Part shown: piece by piece, positions 29,253 through 38,411 of the stretch
Layout of the letters: each line of letters opens with the position of its first letter
Numbering within the stretch: the first letter of the stretch is position 1
Assembly: GCA_947589745.1 (NCBI GenBank)
Contig: CANQCS010000013.1
Span: 1 to 52,012 of the forward strand
Reading direction: 5' to 3'
From: an uncultured Oscillospiraceae bacterium
GTDB lineage: Bacteria > Bacillota > Clostridia > Oscillospirales > Oscillospiraceae
Length of the DNA: 52,012 bases
Notes under the pieces: model-generated
What the model was told of the DNA's origin: nothing
Seen by the model: the letters and a program-made list of their open reading frames with translations, nothing else
The model's database searches: none
Program-made: the position numbers and the translations under genes

Positions 29253-32200
29253 GCACTACGGTCGACGAGAGAGTCGTAGAGATGCGATTTGACAATAAGC
29301 AGTTTGAGACAAATGTACAAACTAGCTTGTCAACACTCGACAAACTTAAACAGAGTTTGGATCTGGACGGTGCCGCTAAAGGACTGGAAAACCTGGGCGA
29401 CGCCGCTAAGAAGTGTGATTTTTCAACACTTAGCAGCTCCGTCGAGACGGTTCGCTCGAAATTCTCGGCGCTTGAAGTAATGGCCATGACTGCTCTTTCC
29501 AACATCACCAATTCTGCGGTCGATGCCGGAAAGCGACTGATCTCCCAGTTTACGATAGAACCCATCACGACCGGCTTTAATGAGTACGAGCTGAAAATGG
29601 GGTCTATTCAGACCATTATGGCCAGTACGGGTGAAAGCCTGGATCGAGTCAATCAGAAATTGGATGAGTTGAATACTTATTCCGATAAGACGATCTACTC
29701 GTTCTCTGATATGACTACGAACATTGGGAAGTTCACCAATGCTGGTGTTAAGCTGGATGATGCTGTGGCCGCTATCCAGGGCGTCAGTAACGTAGCGGCT
29801 GTATCCGGTGCTAATGCAAATGAAGCCTCCAGAGCTATGTATAACTTTGCGCAGGCGCTTTCAGCTGGTTACGTTAAGCTGATCGACTGGAAATCCATCG
29901 AAAATGCCAATATGGCGACGGTGGAGTTTAAGGATCAGCTGTTGGAAGCTGCGGTTGCCGCTGGCACGGTGGAAAAGACCACAGACGGTATGTACAAGGT
30001 CCTGACTACCAACGCAAAGGGCTCTACAATGGACGACGTCATTGATGCTACGCACATGTTCAATGACAGTCTGAACTATCAGTGGATGACCACCGAAGTT
30101 CTGACCAGTACGTTGAAAGAGTATGCCGATGAGACTACTGACATCGGTAAGAAAGCGTTTGCGGCCGCACAGGACATTAAGACTTTCTCTCAGCTGATGG
30201 ATACCCTCAAAGAGAGTGCGCAGTCTGGCTGGGCACAGACTTGGCAGCTGTTCGTTGGCGACTTTGAGGAAGCTAAGAAAACGTTGACCGAGTTCAACGA
30301 GTTCTTCAGCAACATTCTTGATACTTCCGCCAATGCGAGAAATGAACTTCTCGGAGGGGCTTTAACTTCAAATTGGGGGAAGCTGAAAAATGAGATAAAT
30401 CAAACCGGCATTTCCGTTGATGATTTTAAGGATAAGCTGCGGGATGTAGCTTCTGAAAGCGTAGACGGGCTCGATCAGATGATCGAAGAGGCTGGTTCTT
30501 TTGACGCCACATTATCGCAAGGCTGGCTCACAACTGATATTTTTGCCAAGACGTTGGACGAATTGGCAAACGAGGCAACTGGCACGTCTGAGGGAATTGC
30601 CGCTTTAAGCGACGAGCAGTTGAAGAACGCCGGTTATACGGAAGAGCAAATTGCGGCTTTGAGAAATCTCAGGGCGGAAGCCAATGAGACCACAGGAGCT
30701 TTTGGCTCTGTTGCTGATACTATCGCTAATATAGGTCAAATGAGCGGTAGGGAGATGCTGTTTGATTCCCTTCTCAATGCTCTTAAAGGTATTCAGAAGA
30801 TCTTTGATACATTAAAAGGCGCTTGGGAAAAGGTATTTCCACCGGCAACTTCTGAACAGCTCTACGATCTTATTCAGGCGCTTCACGAGTTTTCAGAGAA
30901 TCTGATCATTTCTGATGAAACGGCTGATAAGATCAGTCGCACTTTTCAGGGACTTTTTTCTGTACTCGATATTGTAAAGCAGGCATTCTCTGCGGTTTTC
31001 ACTGCGATTTCTCCGTTGTTTGGCGGCCTCGGCTCTTTGAGTGGCAGCATTCTTGACGTTACCGCGTCCTTTGGCGACTGGTTGGTCGGAGTTGATGAAG
31101 CTGTTAAAAAGGGTAATGTCTTTAATGGTGTTGCGCAGAAGATTTCCGGCTTTATCGAAGCGGTCATTTCCAAAATCAAAGATTTCGTGGCGGCAGCCAA
31201 GGAAAAGTTCGACCTTCCGGGATTTGAGCTTTGTCAGAATCTTCTTGAGAGACTTCAGGAACGATTCTCTCAATTGATGGAGTTTGTCAAAGGACTCAAA
31301 GACGGGTTTGTAAAGGTTTTCAGTTCTATTGGCGATGCCATCACAAACAGCGGTATCTCTAGTTCTGTTGATAGTGTTACCGATAAACTTCGCTCGTTTT
31401 ATGAGGGAGTCAAGAAAATCGGTGAAGCGATTTTCGAGGCTATCGGAACACTTGTAAATGGAATTGCTGACAAACTGAGCGGGGCAGATTTCAGCGGTGT
31501 GTTGGATCTGCTCAACGGAATTTCGTTTGGCGCTATCGCTGCCGCTCTTACGAAGTTCGTTAAAGGATTGAAAGAGACCACGAGCGATCCTGGCGGGGTC
31601 ATCAATACATTAAAGGACCTTTTCACCAACGCGCAAGGACTTCTCTCCAACATTAAAGGTGTCCTGGATGGTGTAAAGAACAGCTTGGAGACTTGGCAGC
31701 AGGATATCAAGGCCGATATTATCCTGAAAATTGCAGGTGCTCTTGCTGTATTGACCGCTTCTTTGGTCGCTCTGTCTTTGATCGACAGCGATAAACTGGT
31801 CGCTTCGCTTGGTGCGATGTCGGTCATGTTCGTGGAGCTCATCGGTTCTTTGGAGGCATTCTCGAAGCTCGGTGGCGACTCCAAGGAGATGAAGAAAAAC
31901 GCAGCGACCATGATTGAGATGTCTGCCGCTGTTCTGGTTCTGGCGTCGGCATTGAAAGAAATATCGGACCTCGATGTAGGCGAACTTTCGCGAGGCCTTA
32001 TTGGAATTGGCGGTTTGATGGCCGAGCTTGTCGCAGCTTTCAAGATTTTGGGAAGTAATTCGGGAACGATTACGAAGGGCGCTTCCCAGATGGTCGTCTT
32101 TTCGGCAGCGATTAAAGTGCTGGCCTCCGCTTGCGAAGACCTTTCCGGATTGAGCTGGGACGAAATGGCACGGGGGCTTGTCGGTGTCGGAACGCTTCTC

Positions 32201-35200
32201 GCTGAGGTCGACGTATTCTTGAATACGGTGAATCTTAGTGGGAAAGGCATGTCTACGGCTACTGGAATCGTTATGCTTTCGGCCGCTATCAAAGTATTGG
32301 CCTCCGCGTGTGAAGATTTCGGAGAGATGAGCTGGGGCGAGATTGGCAAGGGGCTGTCTTCAGTTGGTGCATTGCTTCTCGAAATAACGGCTTTTACTAA
32401 TTTGACCGGAAACGCGGAACATGTCATCTCGACCGGATTGGCTCTTGTTGAAATTGCGGCGGCGATGAAGGTATTTGCTTCAGCGGTTTCGGATTTTGGA
32501 AGTCTCAGCTGGGAAGAGATTGCTAAAGGCCTTGTCGCTATGGGCGGGGCTCTTGCCGAAATTGCGGTAGCTGTTAATTTAATGCCAAAGAATCTGGTTT
32601 CCATCGGGACTGGGTTAGTCGTTGTTGGATCGTCTCTCGAAATTGTCGCTGATTCCCTCAGAAAAATGGGAGGAATGAGTTGGGAAGAGATCGCTAAAGG
32701 CCTTGTAACTTTAGGCGGTTCGCTTGCAGAACTCTCCATCGGTTTGAACCTGATGAACGGCACTCTTGGCGGTTCCGCAGCTATGCTCGTGGCGGCAAGT
32801 GCTTTGGGCGTTCTCACGCCTGTGTTGCTTGCTCTCGGAACAATGAGCTGGGAATCCATTGCTAAGGGTCTAATTGCTCTTGCTGGCGCATTCACTGTTA
32901 TCGGTGCTGCCGGAGCAGTTTTGACGCCGCTTGTTCCAACGATTCTAGGCCTTTCTGGTGCTTTGGCGTTAATCGGTGCAGGTGCGGCTGGTGTTGGTGC
33001 AGGATTGCTGCTTATTGGCACTGGTTTGACTGCGATTGCTACTGGGATAACGGCATTGGCAGCATCAGTTGGCGGTGGAGCTACCGTTATCGCGGCTGGG
33101 CTTACAGCCATTGTCACGGGTTTCGCGTCTCTGATCCCGGCTATTGCTGAGCAGTTTGGCGCGGCAATCGTTGCGTTCTGTCAGGTTATTACAGACGGTG
33201 CTCCTGCTATCGGACAAGCAGTCACCGCTTTGATTACCACTCTGGTGGATGTGATAGTTCAATGTGTTCCGATGATTGCAGACGGAGCTCTTCAGTTAAT
33301 CGCCGGCGTTTTGGATGCACTTGCTACCTATACGCCGCAAATTGTGGATTCTTTGATGCAGTTTCTCATCGGACTTATTGAGGGAATTGCTCGCAACATG
33401 CCCGAACTGATTCAGGCAGCCGTTGATCTCCTGATGTCGTTCTTCTCTGGGATCGTTAGTGCACTGTCAGGAATCGATACTGAGGCATTGTTACAAGGCA
33501 TTGCCGGTATCGGACTTCTGACCGCTATTATGGCAGCTTTGAGTGCTGTGGCCGGAATGGTTCCAGGTGCTATGGCTGGAATTTTGGGAATGAGTGCTGT
33601 TGTCGCGGAATTAGCATTGGTATTGACTGCTGTCGGCGCGCTTGCGCAGATTCCCGGATTGTCCTGGTTGATCGGAGAGGGCGGTAAACTGCTGGCGGAA
33701 ATTGGTACAGCCATTGGCTCTTTCGTTGGCAGTATTGTTGGCGGCTTTATGAGCGGCATTTCAAGTCAGTTTCCTCAAATTGGAGCGGACTTGTCTGCCT
33801 TTATGACGAATGTACAAACATTCATCGATGGGGCAAGCAGTATCGGACCGGAAATGCTTTCCGGAATAAAGTCCCTGACTGAAGCACTGCTGTTGATCAC
33901 CGCGGCCGATGTTGTGAGCGGTTTGACTTCTTGGCTTACTGGCGGTTCTTCGCTTACCGATTTTGCAGATCAGCTTGTTCCGTTTGGCGAAGCTATGAGT
34001 AAGTTCTCTCAATCCATCTCTGATATGGATTCTAACCTTGTGTCCAAAGCAGCAATCGCAGGAAAAACGCTGGCTGAGATGGCTTCAGCTTTACCCAATA
34101 GTGGCGGGGTCGCGGGATTCTTTGCCGGCGAAAACGATATGGATGATTTCGGAGACCAGTTAGTGGCGTTCGGTGAATCCATGGCAAAGTTTTCTGATGC
34201 TGTAAGCGGAGTTGATTCCAGCGCTGTCACAAACGCCGCGATAGCGGGGAAAGTTATGGCTGAAATGGCCGATATGCTTCCGAACAGTGGAGGCGTAATC
34301 GGCTTTTTCGCTGGTGAGAATGATTTGAGTACCTTTGGGGCTCAACTCGTTCCTTTCGGCACCGCTATGACCAACTACTCGCAGGCTGTCAAGGGGTTGG
34401 ATGCAGAGGCCGTTAACAATTCTGCAATCGCAGGAAAAGCAATGGCGGAGCTTGTTCAAACCCTTCCCAAAACAGGAGGCGCTATCAGCTTCTTTGAGGG
34501 TGAGAATGATTTGGACACGTTCGGTGAGCAACTTATATCCTTTGGAGAGGCCATTAAGAATTACTCTTTGGCGGTGAAGGGACTTGATACCGAAGCTGTA
34601 GCAAATTCCGCACTGGCTGGACGGGCTTTATCAGAATTGGCGAACACACTGCCTAATACCGGAGGTATTGTCAGTTTCTTTACTGGTAGTAATGATTTGG
34701 AAACCTTTGGGGAAGCAATTGTTGCTTTTGGTGATTCTATCAAGAAATATTCCGATACGATTTCCGGAATCGATTCTGATGCAGTGACATCTTCGGCTAT
34801 TGCGGCAAAATCGTTGGCCGAACTCCAAGAGATGCTTCCCAATATAGGCGGCGTGGTAAATTTCTTCACCGGTGGAAATGATCTGGAGACCTTTGCAGAA
34901 GGCCTGAAGCCTTTTGGTGAGGGAATGAAGGCTTATTCCGATGCGGTATCTGGCATTGAGCCCGAAACAATTACTGCTTCTGTTGTAGCTGCTCAATCTT
35001 TGTCCGAGCTACAAGCGGCACTTCCGAAAGTTGGAGGGGTTGTGGATTTCTTCACCGGCGGAAACGATTTGGAGACCTTTGCAGCAGGCTTGAAGCCCTT
35101 CGGCGAAGGGATGAAAGCTTATTCCGATGCCGTGGCGGAAATGAACCCAGAAGCGGTGTCCGCGTCTGTAATTGCCGCTCAATCTCTATCTGAGCTGCAA

Positions 35201-37645
35201 GCTCAGCTTCCAAGCGTCGGCGGAGTTGTCGACTTTTTTACCGGTGGAAACGACCTTGAGACCTTTGCGGCAGGCTTGAAACCCTTCGGGGAAGGGATGA
35301 AGGCTTATTCCGATGCTATTTCAGAAATTGATCCAAATGCTGTTACTGCATCTGTGACTGCCGCTCAATCTCTGTCTGAGCTTCAGAAAACTCTACCCAG
35401 TGTCGGCGGAGTGATGGAGTTCTTCACCGGTGGAAACGATCTTGAGACCTTTGCGGCAGGTTTGAAGCCCTTTGGCGAAGGAATGAAAGCCTATGCCGAT
35501 GCTGTGGCAGAGATCAATCCCGAGGCAGTCACTGCTTCGGCCATTGCCGCGCAATCTCTATCCGAGTTGCAAGCTCAGCTTCCAAGCGTCGGCGGAGTGA
35601 TGGAGTTCTTTACCGGCGGAAATGACCTTGAGACTTTCTCTGCGGGTTTGAAACCTTTTGGCGAAGGGATGAAAGCTTATTCTGATGCCGTGGCGGAGAT
35701 GAATCCTGAAGCGGTTACCGCGTCGGCTATTGCCGCACAATCTTTGGCTGAGTTACAAGCAACTCTTCCGAGCGTTGGTGGGGTGATGGAGTTCTTCACC
35801 GGTGGAAACGATCTTGAGACCTTTGCGGCAGGTTTGAAGCCCTTTGGCGAAGGAATGAAAGCCTATGCCGATGCTGTGGCAGAGATCAATCCGGAAGCAG
35901 TGACCGCGTCTACTGTCGCAGCGCAATCTCTGGCAGAACTTCAAAATGGTTTGCCGAGTATTGGCGGGGTCGTGAGTTTCTTTACCGGAGGACCTGACCT
36001 CTCAGATTTTGGTGAAAAGCTCGTTCCGTTTGGAGAGGATCTTGCTGCTTATTCTGAGGCTATCAAAGATGTTAAGCCGGAAGCCGTGGCGGCTTCTGCC
36101 AATGCAGCTGCTGCGCTTGCTAATCTTGCATCCGGACTTCCCGACATTAGTCTATTTGACCAATGGTTTGGCGGTGATCGTACGCTTGCCTCCTTTGGCG
36201 ATGACATTGTCGCCTTTGGGGAGGATTTGGGATCTTACTACTCATCGACTCGCGATATTGACACCGGTAAGCTTTCGGGAGTCATCACGCAGGTCTGGTC
36301 TCTGGTGGATCTGGCCAAGGGAATGCAAGAGATTGATAAGAGTGCTTTTTCCAATTTCGGAGATTCGTTGAACGACCTGGCTAAGACCGGTATCACTGGA
36401 TTTACTGATGCCTTTTATGACAGCGATAAGCAAGTCAACAGCGCTGTTCTTAGTATGCTAAACGCGGTCAGCTCTTCTATTACATCCAATTCCTCGGTCG
36501 TGGTTCCTCCTATGAAGAACGTTGTAACCCTTTTGGTGGACGTTGTTGAGGACGGGGCCACTACTATGAAACTTGCCGTGGTGCAGTTAATGACTGACTT
36601 CGGTAAAACGATTCGAGAGAATGAAAATGTTGTCGAAACTGCGATGAGCAATGTTGTGACTTCTATGAGCACTGTTGTGGATAAAGGATCAACAACGGTT
36701 ACTACAGCCATGGCTGATATGATGACCGATTTTGACAGAGCTATCCAGGACAATGAAGAGAATGTCGAAACATCGATGACCGACATCATGGATGCCCTGG
36801 ATGACGCTGTGGATACAGGTGCTACAACGGTTGTTACGACTGTCTCGGAGATGATGGATGATTTTTGTGACTGCATTCAGAATAACGAGAGTAGCGCTAG
36901 TAATGCCATGACATCGGTTCTTAACGCAGCGGTATGGGCAGCTAATGATTTGAGAGACGCTTTTGAACAAGCTGGGCAAAATGCCGGCATCGGCTTTGTG
37001 AACGGCATTGAGTCGATGGAAAGCAGTGCTAGTTCGGCGGGCCGAAGCCTTGGCCTTGCAGCGCTCAACGCCGCAAAGAAAGCGCTTGACAGCCATTCAC
37101 CGTCACGCGAAGGTGTTCAGCTCGGCGAGTATTTCGGCGAAGGTCTTGTTATTGGTATCGAGAGGAGCATTGATCCTGTCTCCAAAGTAACATCGGGCAT
37201 GATCGATACTATCATATCCGACAGTGCAAAAGGGATTGGATCGATCAAGAATGTTTTGTCCGATACCATTCAGACTGTCTCCGGAATGCTTGAGCTGGGA
37301 ATCGAATCCGAGCCTACGATTCGGCCTGTTGTTGATTTGTCCAATGCAGTGCAAAGCGTTAGCGATCTCAACACGATGTTCACGGCGCAAAGAACTCTTG
37401 GACTTACCAGCCAGGCAAGTATTGCGCTTACCTCTAATCCTGGAAGCGAACCAATTTCTGTTACTGTTGAGACGGATAATGTTGTAGCGGAACTTCGTTC
37501 TCTTCGCAGCGAGATGGCTTCCATGACGGAACGGATGGAGAAGCTGAAGATCGTTTTGGATACGGGCACTCTTGTTGGAGAAATGGCCGGTCCTATGGAT
37601 ACACTGCTTGGACAGAGATCGACTTACAAGGGAAGGGGGATCTAA
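29249..37645 (+). CDS. tape measure protein
   Basis: A 2798-residue protein, GTG 29249 after AAGGAGG and overlapping the previous stop (GTGA). The N-terminal 500 residues are tape-measure-like ('GFNEYELKMGSIQTIMASTGE', 'DWKSIENANMATVEFK'). There follow about five 56-59-residue repeats around 'SWEEIAKGL' (32154-32850), a hydrophobic stretch (about residues 1210-1480) likely to form the membrane channel, a 13-unit array of exact 62-residue period, and a helical C-terminus. At roughly 0.15 nm per residue this would imply a tail near 400 nm; no lytic domain was seen. Confidence 0.9.
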   Translation: MSTTVDERVVEMRFDNKQFETNVQTSLSTLDKLKQSLDLDGAAKGLENLGDAAKKCDFSTLSSSVETVRSKFSALEVMAMTALSNITNSAVDAGKRLISQFTIEPITTGFNEYELKMGSIQTIMASTGESLDRVNQKLDELNTYSDKTIYSFSDMTTNIGKFTNAGVKLDDAVAAIQGVSNVAAVSGANANEASRAMYNFAQALSAGYVKLIDWKSIENANMATVEFKDQLLEAAVAAGTVEKTTDGMYKVLTTNAKGSTMDDVIDATHMFNDSLNYQWMTTEVLTSTLKEYADETTDIGKKAFAAAQDIKTFSQLMDTLKESAQSGWAQTWQLFVGDFEEAKKTLTEFNEFFSNILDTSANARNELLGGALTSNWGKLKNEINQTGISVDDFKDKLRDVASESVDGLDQMIEEAGSFDATLSQGWLTTDIFAKTLDELANEATGTSEGIAALSDEQLKNAGYTEEQIAALRNLRAEANETTGAFGSVADTIANIGQMSGREMLFDSLLNALKGIQKIFDTLKGAWEKVFPPATSEQLYDLIQALHEFSENLIISDETADKISRTFQGLFSVLDIVKQAFSAVFTAISPLFGGLGSLSGSILDVTASFGDWLVGVDEAVKKGNVFNGVAQKISGFIEAVISKIKDFVAAAKEKFDLPGFELCQNLLERLQERFSQLMEFVKGLKDGFVKVFSSIGDAITNSGISSSVDSVTDKLRSFYEGVKKIGEAIFEAIGTLVNGIADKLSGADFSGVLDLLNGISFGAIAAALTKFVKGLKETTSDPGGVINTLKDLFTNAQGLLSNIKGVLDGVKNSLETWQQDIKADIILKIAGALAVLTASLVALSLIDSDKLVASLGAMSVMFVELIGSLEAFSKLGGDSKEMKKNAATMIEMSAAVLVLASALKEISDLDVGELSRGLIGIGGLMAELVAAFKILGSNSGTITKGASQMVVFSAAIKVLASACEDLSGLSWDEMARGLVGVGTLLAEVDVFLNTVNLSGKGMSTATGIVMLSAAIKVLASACEDFGEMSWGEIGKGLSSVGALLLEITAFTNLTGNAEHVISTGLALVEIAAAMKVFASAVSDFGSLSWEEIAKGLVAMGGALAEIAVAVNLMPKNLVSIGTGLVVVGSSLEIVADSLRKMGGMSWEEIAKGLVTLGGSLAELSIGLNLMNGTLGGSAAMLVAASALGVLTPVLLALGTMSWESIAKGLIALAGAFTVIGAAGAVLTPLVPTILGLSGALALIGAGAAGVGAGLLLIGTGLTAIATGITALAASVGGGATVIAAGLTAIVTGFASLIPAIAEQFGAAIVAFCQVITDGAPAIGQAVTALITTLVDVIVQCVPMIADGALQLIAGVLDALATYTPQIVDSLMQFLIGLIEGIARNMPELIQAAVDLLMSFFSGIVSALSGIDTEALLQGIAGIGLLTAIMAALSAVAGMVPGAMAGILGMSAVVAELALVLTAVGALAQIPGLSWLIGEGGKLLAEIGTAIGSFVGSIVGGFMSGISSQFPQIGADLSAFMTNVQTFIDGASSIGPEMLSGIKSLTEALLLITAADVVSGLTSWLTGGSSLTDFADQLVPFGEAMSKFSQSISDMDSNLVSKAAIAGKTLAEMASALPNSGGVAGFFAGENDMDDFGDQLVAFGESMAKFSDAVSGVDSSAVTNAAIAGKVMAEMADMLPNSGGVIGFFAGENDLSTFGAQLVPFGTAMTNYSQAVKGLDAEAVNNSAIAGKAMAELVQTLPKTGGAISFFEGENDLDTFGEQLISFGEAIKNYSLAVKGLDTEAVANSALAGRALSELANTLPNTGGIVSFFTGSNDLETFGEAIVAFGDSIKKYSDTISGIDSDAVTSSAIAAKSLAELQEMLPNIGGVVNFFTGGNDLETFAEGLKPFGEGMKAYSDAVSGIEPETITASVVAAQSLSELQAALPKVGGVVDFFTGGNDLETFAAGLKPFGEGMKAYSDAVAEMNPEAVSASVIAAQSLSELQAQLPSVGGVVDFFTGGNDLETFAAGLKPFGEGMKAYSDAISEIDPNAVTASVTAAQSLSELQKTLPSVGGVMEFFTGGNDLETFAAGLKPFGEGMKAYADAVAEINPEAVTASAIAAQSLSELQAQLPSVGGVMEFFTGGNDLETFSAGLKPFGEGMKAYSDAVAEMNPEAVTASAIAAQSLAELQATLPSVGGVMEFFTGGNDLETFAAGLKPFGEGMKAYADAVAEINPEAVTASTVAAQSLAELQNGLPSIGGVVSFFTGGPDLSDFGEKLVPFGEDLAAYSEAIKDVKPEAVAASANAAAALANLASGLPDISLFDQWFGGDRTLASFGDDIVAFGEDLGSYYSSTRDIDTGKLSGVITQVWSLVDLAKGMQEIDKSAFSNFGDSLNDLAKTGITGFTDAFYDSDKQVNSAVLSMLNAVSSSITSNSSVVVPPMKNVVTLLVDVVEDGATTMKLAVVQLMTDFGKTIRENENVVETAMSNVVTSMSTVVDKGSTTVTTAMADMMTDFDRAIQDNEENVETSMTDIMDALDDAVDTGATTVVTTVSEMMDDFCDCIQNNESSASNAMTSVLNAAVWAANDLRDAFEQAGQNAGIGFVNGIESMESSASSAGRSLGLAALNAAKKALDSHSPSREGVQLGEYFGEGLVIGIERSIDPVSKVTSGMIDTIISDSAKGIGSIKNVLSDTIQTVSGMLELGIESEPTIRPVVDLSNAVQSVSDLNTMFTAQRTLGLTSQASIALTSNPGSEPISVTVETDNVVAELRSLRSEMASMTERMEKLKIVLDTGTLVGEMAGPMDTLLGQRSTYKGRGI
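33960..36270 (+). repeat. 13-unit 186-bp in-frame repeat array
   Basis: The codon starting FAxxLxPFGE recurs at 33962 and then every 186 bases to 36194, thirteen units with no length change. The middle units ('GGVVDFFTGGNDLETFAAGLKPFGEGMK'-type, split here by position) are most alike. A 110-base segment at 35411-35520 recurs without difference at 35783-35892, two periods on, which indicates recent duplication or gene conversion. Confidence 0.85.
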
Positions 37646-37649
37646 CTAC

Positions 37650-38411
37650 ATGTATCATTCTGTTACTTTCGGCGAAAAGAATACCTGGGATGATTGGCGG
37701 TTGGTCCCATCTTCCCGGCCTTTGTTCAATCCTCCTGCGCAGAAAGTAAAAACATTGGACATTCCCGGTGGAGATGGCATAATCGATTTGTCGCAGGCTC
37801 TTACCGGGTATCCAGTGTTCCAGAATCGGGTTGGCTCCATGGAGTTTGTTGTTATGAATGGGTTTAAGCCTTGGCATCTGGCTTACTCTGACATAATGGA
37901 CTATCTCCATGGTCAAACCATGCGAGCCATTCTGGAAGACGATCCGGAATATTTCTATGAGGGACGTTTTACCGTTAATTCCTGGAAGTCAGAGAAGGAT
38001 TGGTCACGCATCGTTATCGATTATGATGTGGGGCCTTATAAATGGTCGACTCTTTCGACAACGGACGATTGGCTTTGGGACCCCTTCAACTTTCAAAATG
38101 GAATTATTCGGCAAATGTTGTTCAAGAATATTCGGGTGAGCACTCAGATGGTTGAGAAGCATTTGGATGCCTCTTTATTTGGACGAGCTCCGGTTTGTCC
38201 AAAATTTGTTGTGCGAACGACAAGTCAAAGAGGAGTACATATTCGCTTCATTAACTCGGTTCTAAAACTTGATGTGACAAAGCTTCTTCCTGAAGGCGAA
38301 AGCCAAATTCCGGAATTTGTTTTCTTTGGCGATCAAGGAGCTACCATTCAACTGTGGTGCGATACTGGGACTGGCAGCGTATCGCTTGATTTCAGACAAG
38401 GAAGGTTGTGA
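37650..38411 (+). CDS. distal tail protein
   Basis: A 253-residue Dit-type protein: 'MYHSVTFGEKNTWDDWRL' and 'PSSRPLFNPPAQKVKTLDIPGGDG' near the N-terminus are hallmarks of the family, followed by the beta-galectin-like rest. It forms the hub between tail tube and baseplate. ATG 37650 follows AAGGGGGATCTAACTAC. The upstream extension of the frame overlaps the tape measure and is rejected. The stop overlaps the next start by four bases. Confidence 0.8.
   Translation: MYHSVTFGEKNTWDDWRLVPSSRPLFNPPAQKVKTLDIPGGDGIIDLSQALTGYPVFQNRVGSMEFVVMNGFKPWHLAYSDIMDYLHGQTMRAILEDDPEYFYEGRFTVNSWKSEKDWSRIVIDYDVGPYKWSTLSTTDDWLWDPFNFQNGIIRQMLFKNIRVSTQMVEKHLDASLFGRAPVCPKFVVRTTSQRGVHIRFINSVLKLDVTKLLPEGESQIPEFVFFGDQGATIQLWCDTGTGSVSLDFRQGRL

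Noticed and set aside
31399-33117. A 572-codon minus-strand frame opposite the tape measure
   Set aside because: Ala/Pro/Ser-rich shadow of the repetitive + strand gene, with no ribosome binding site.
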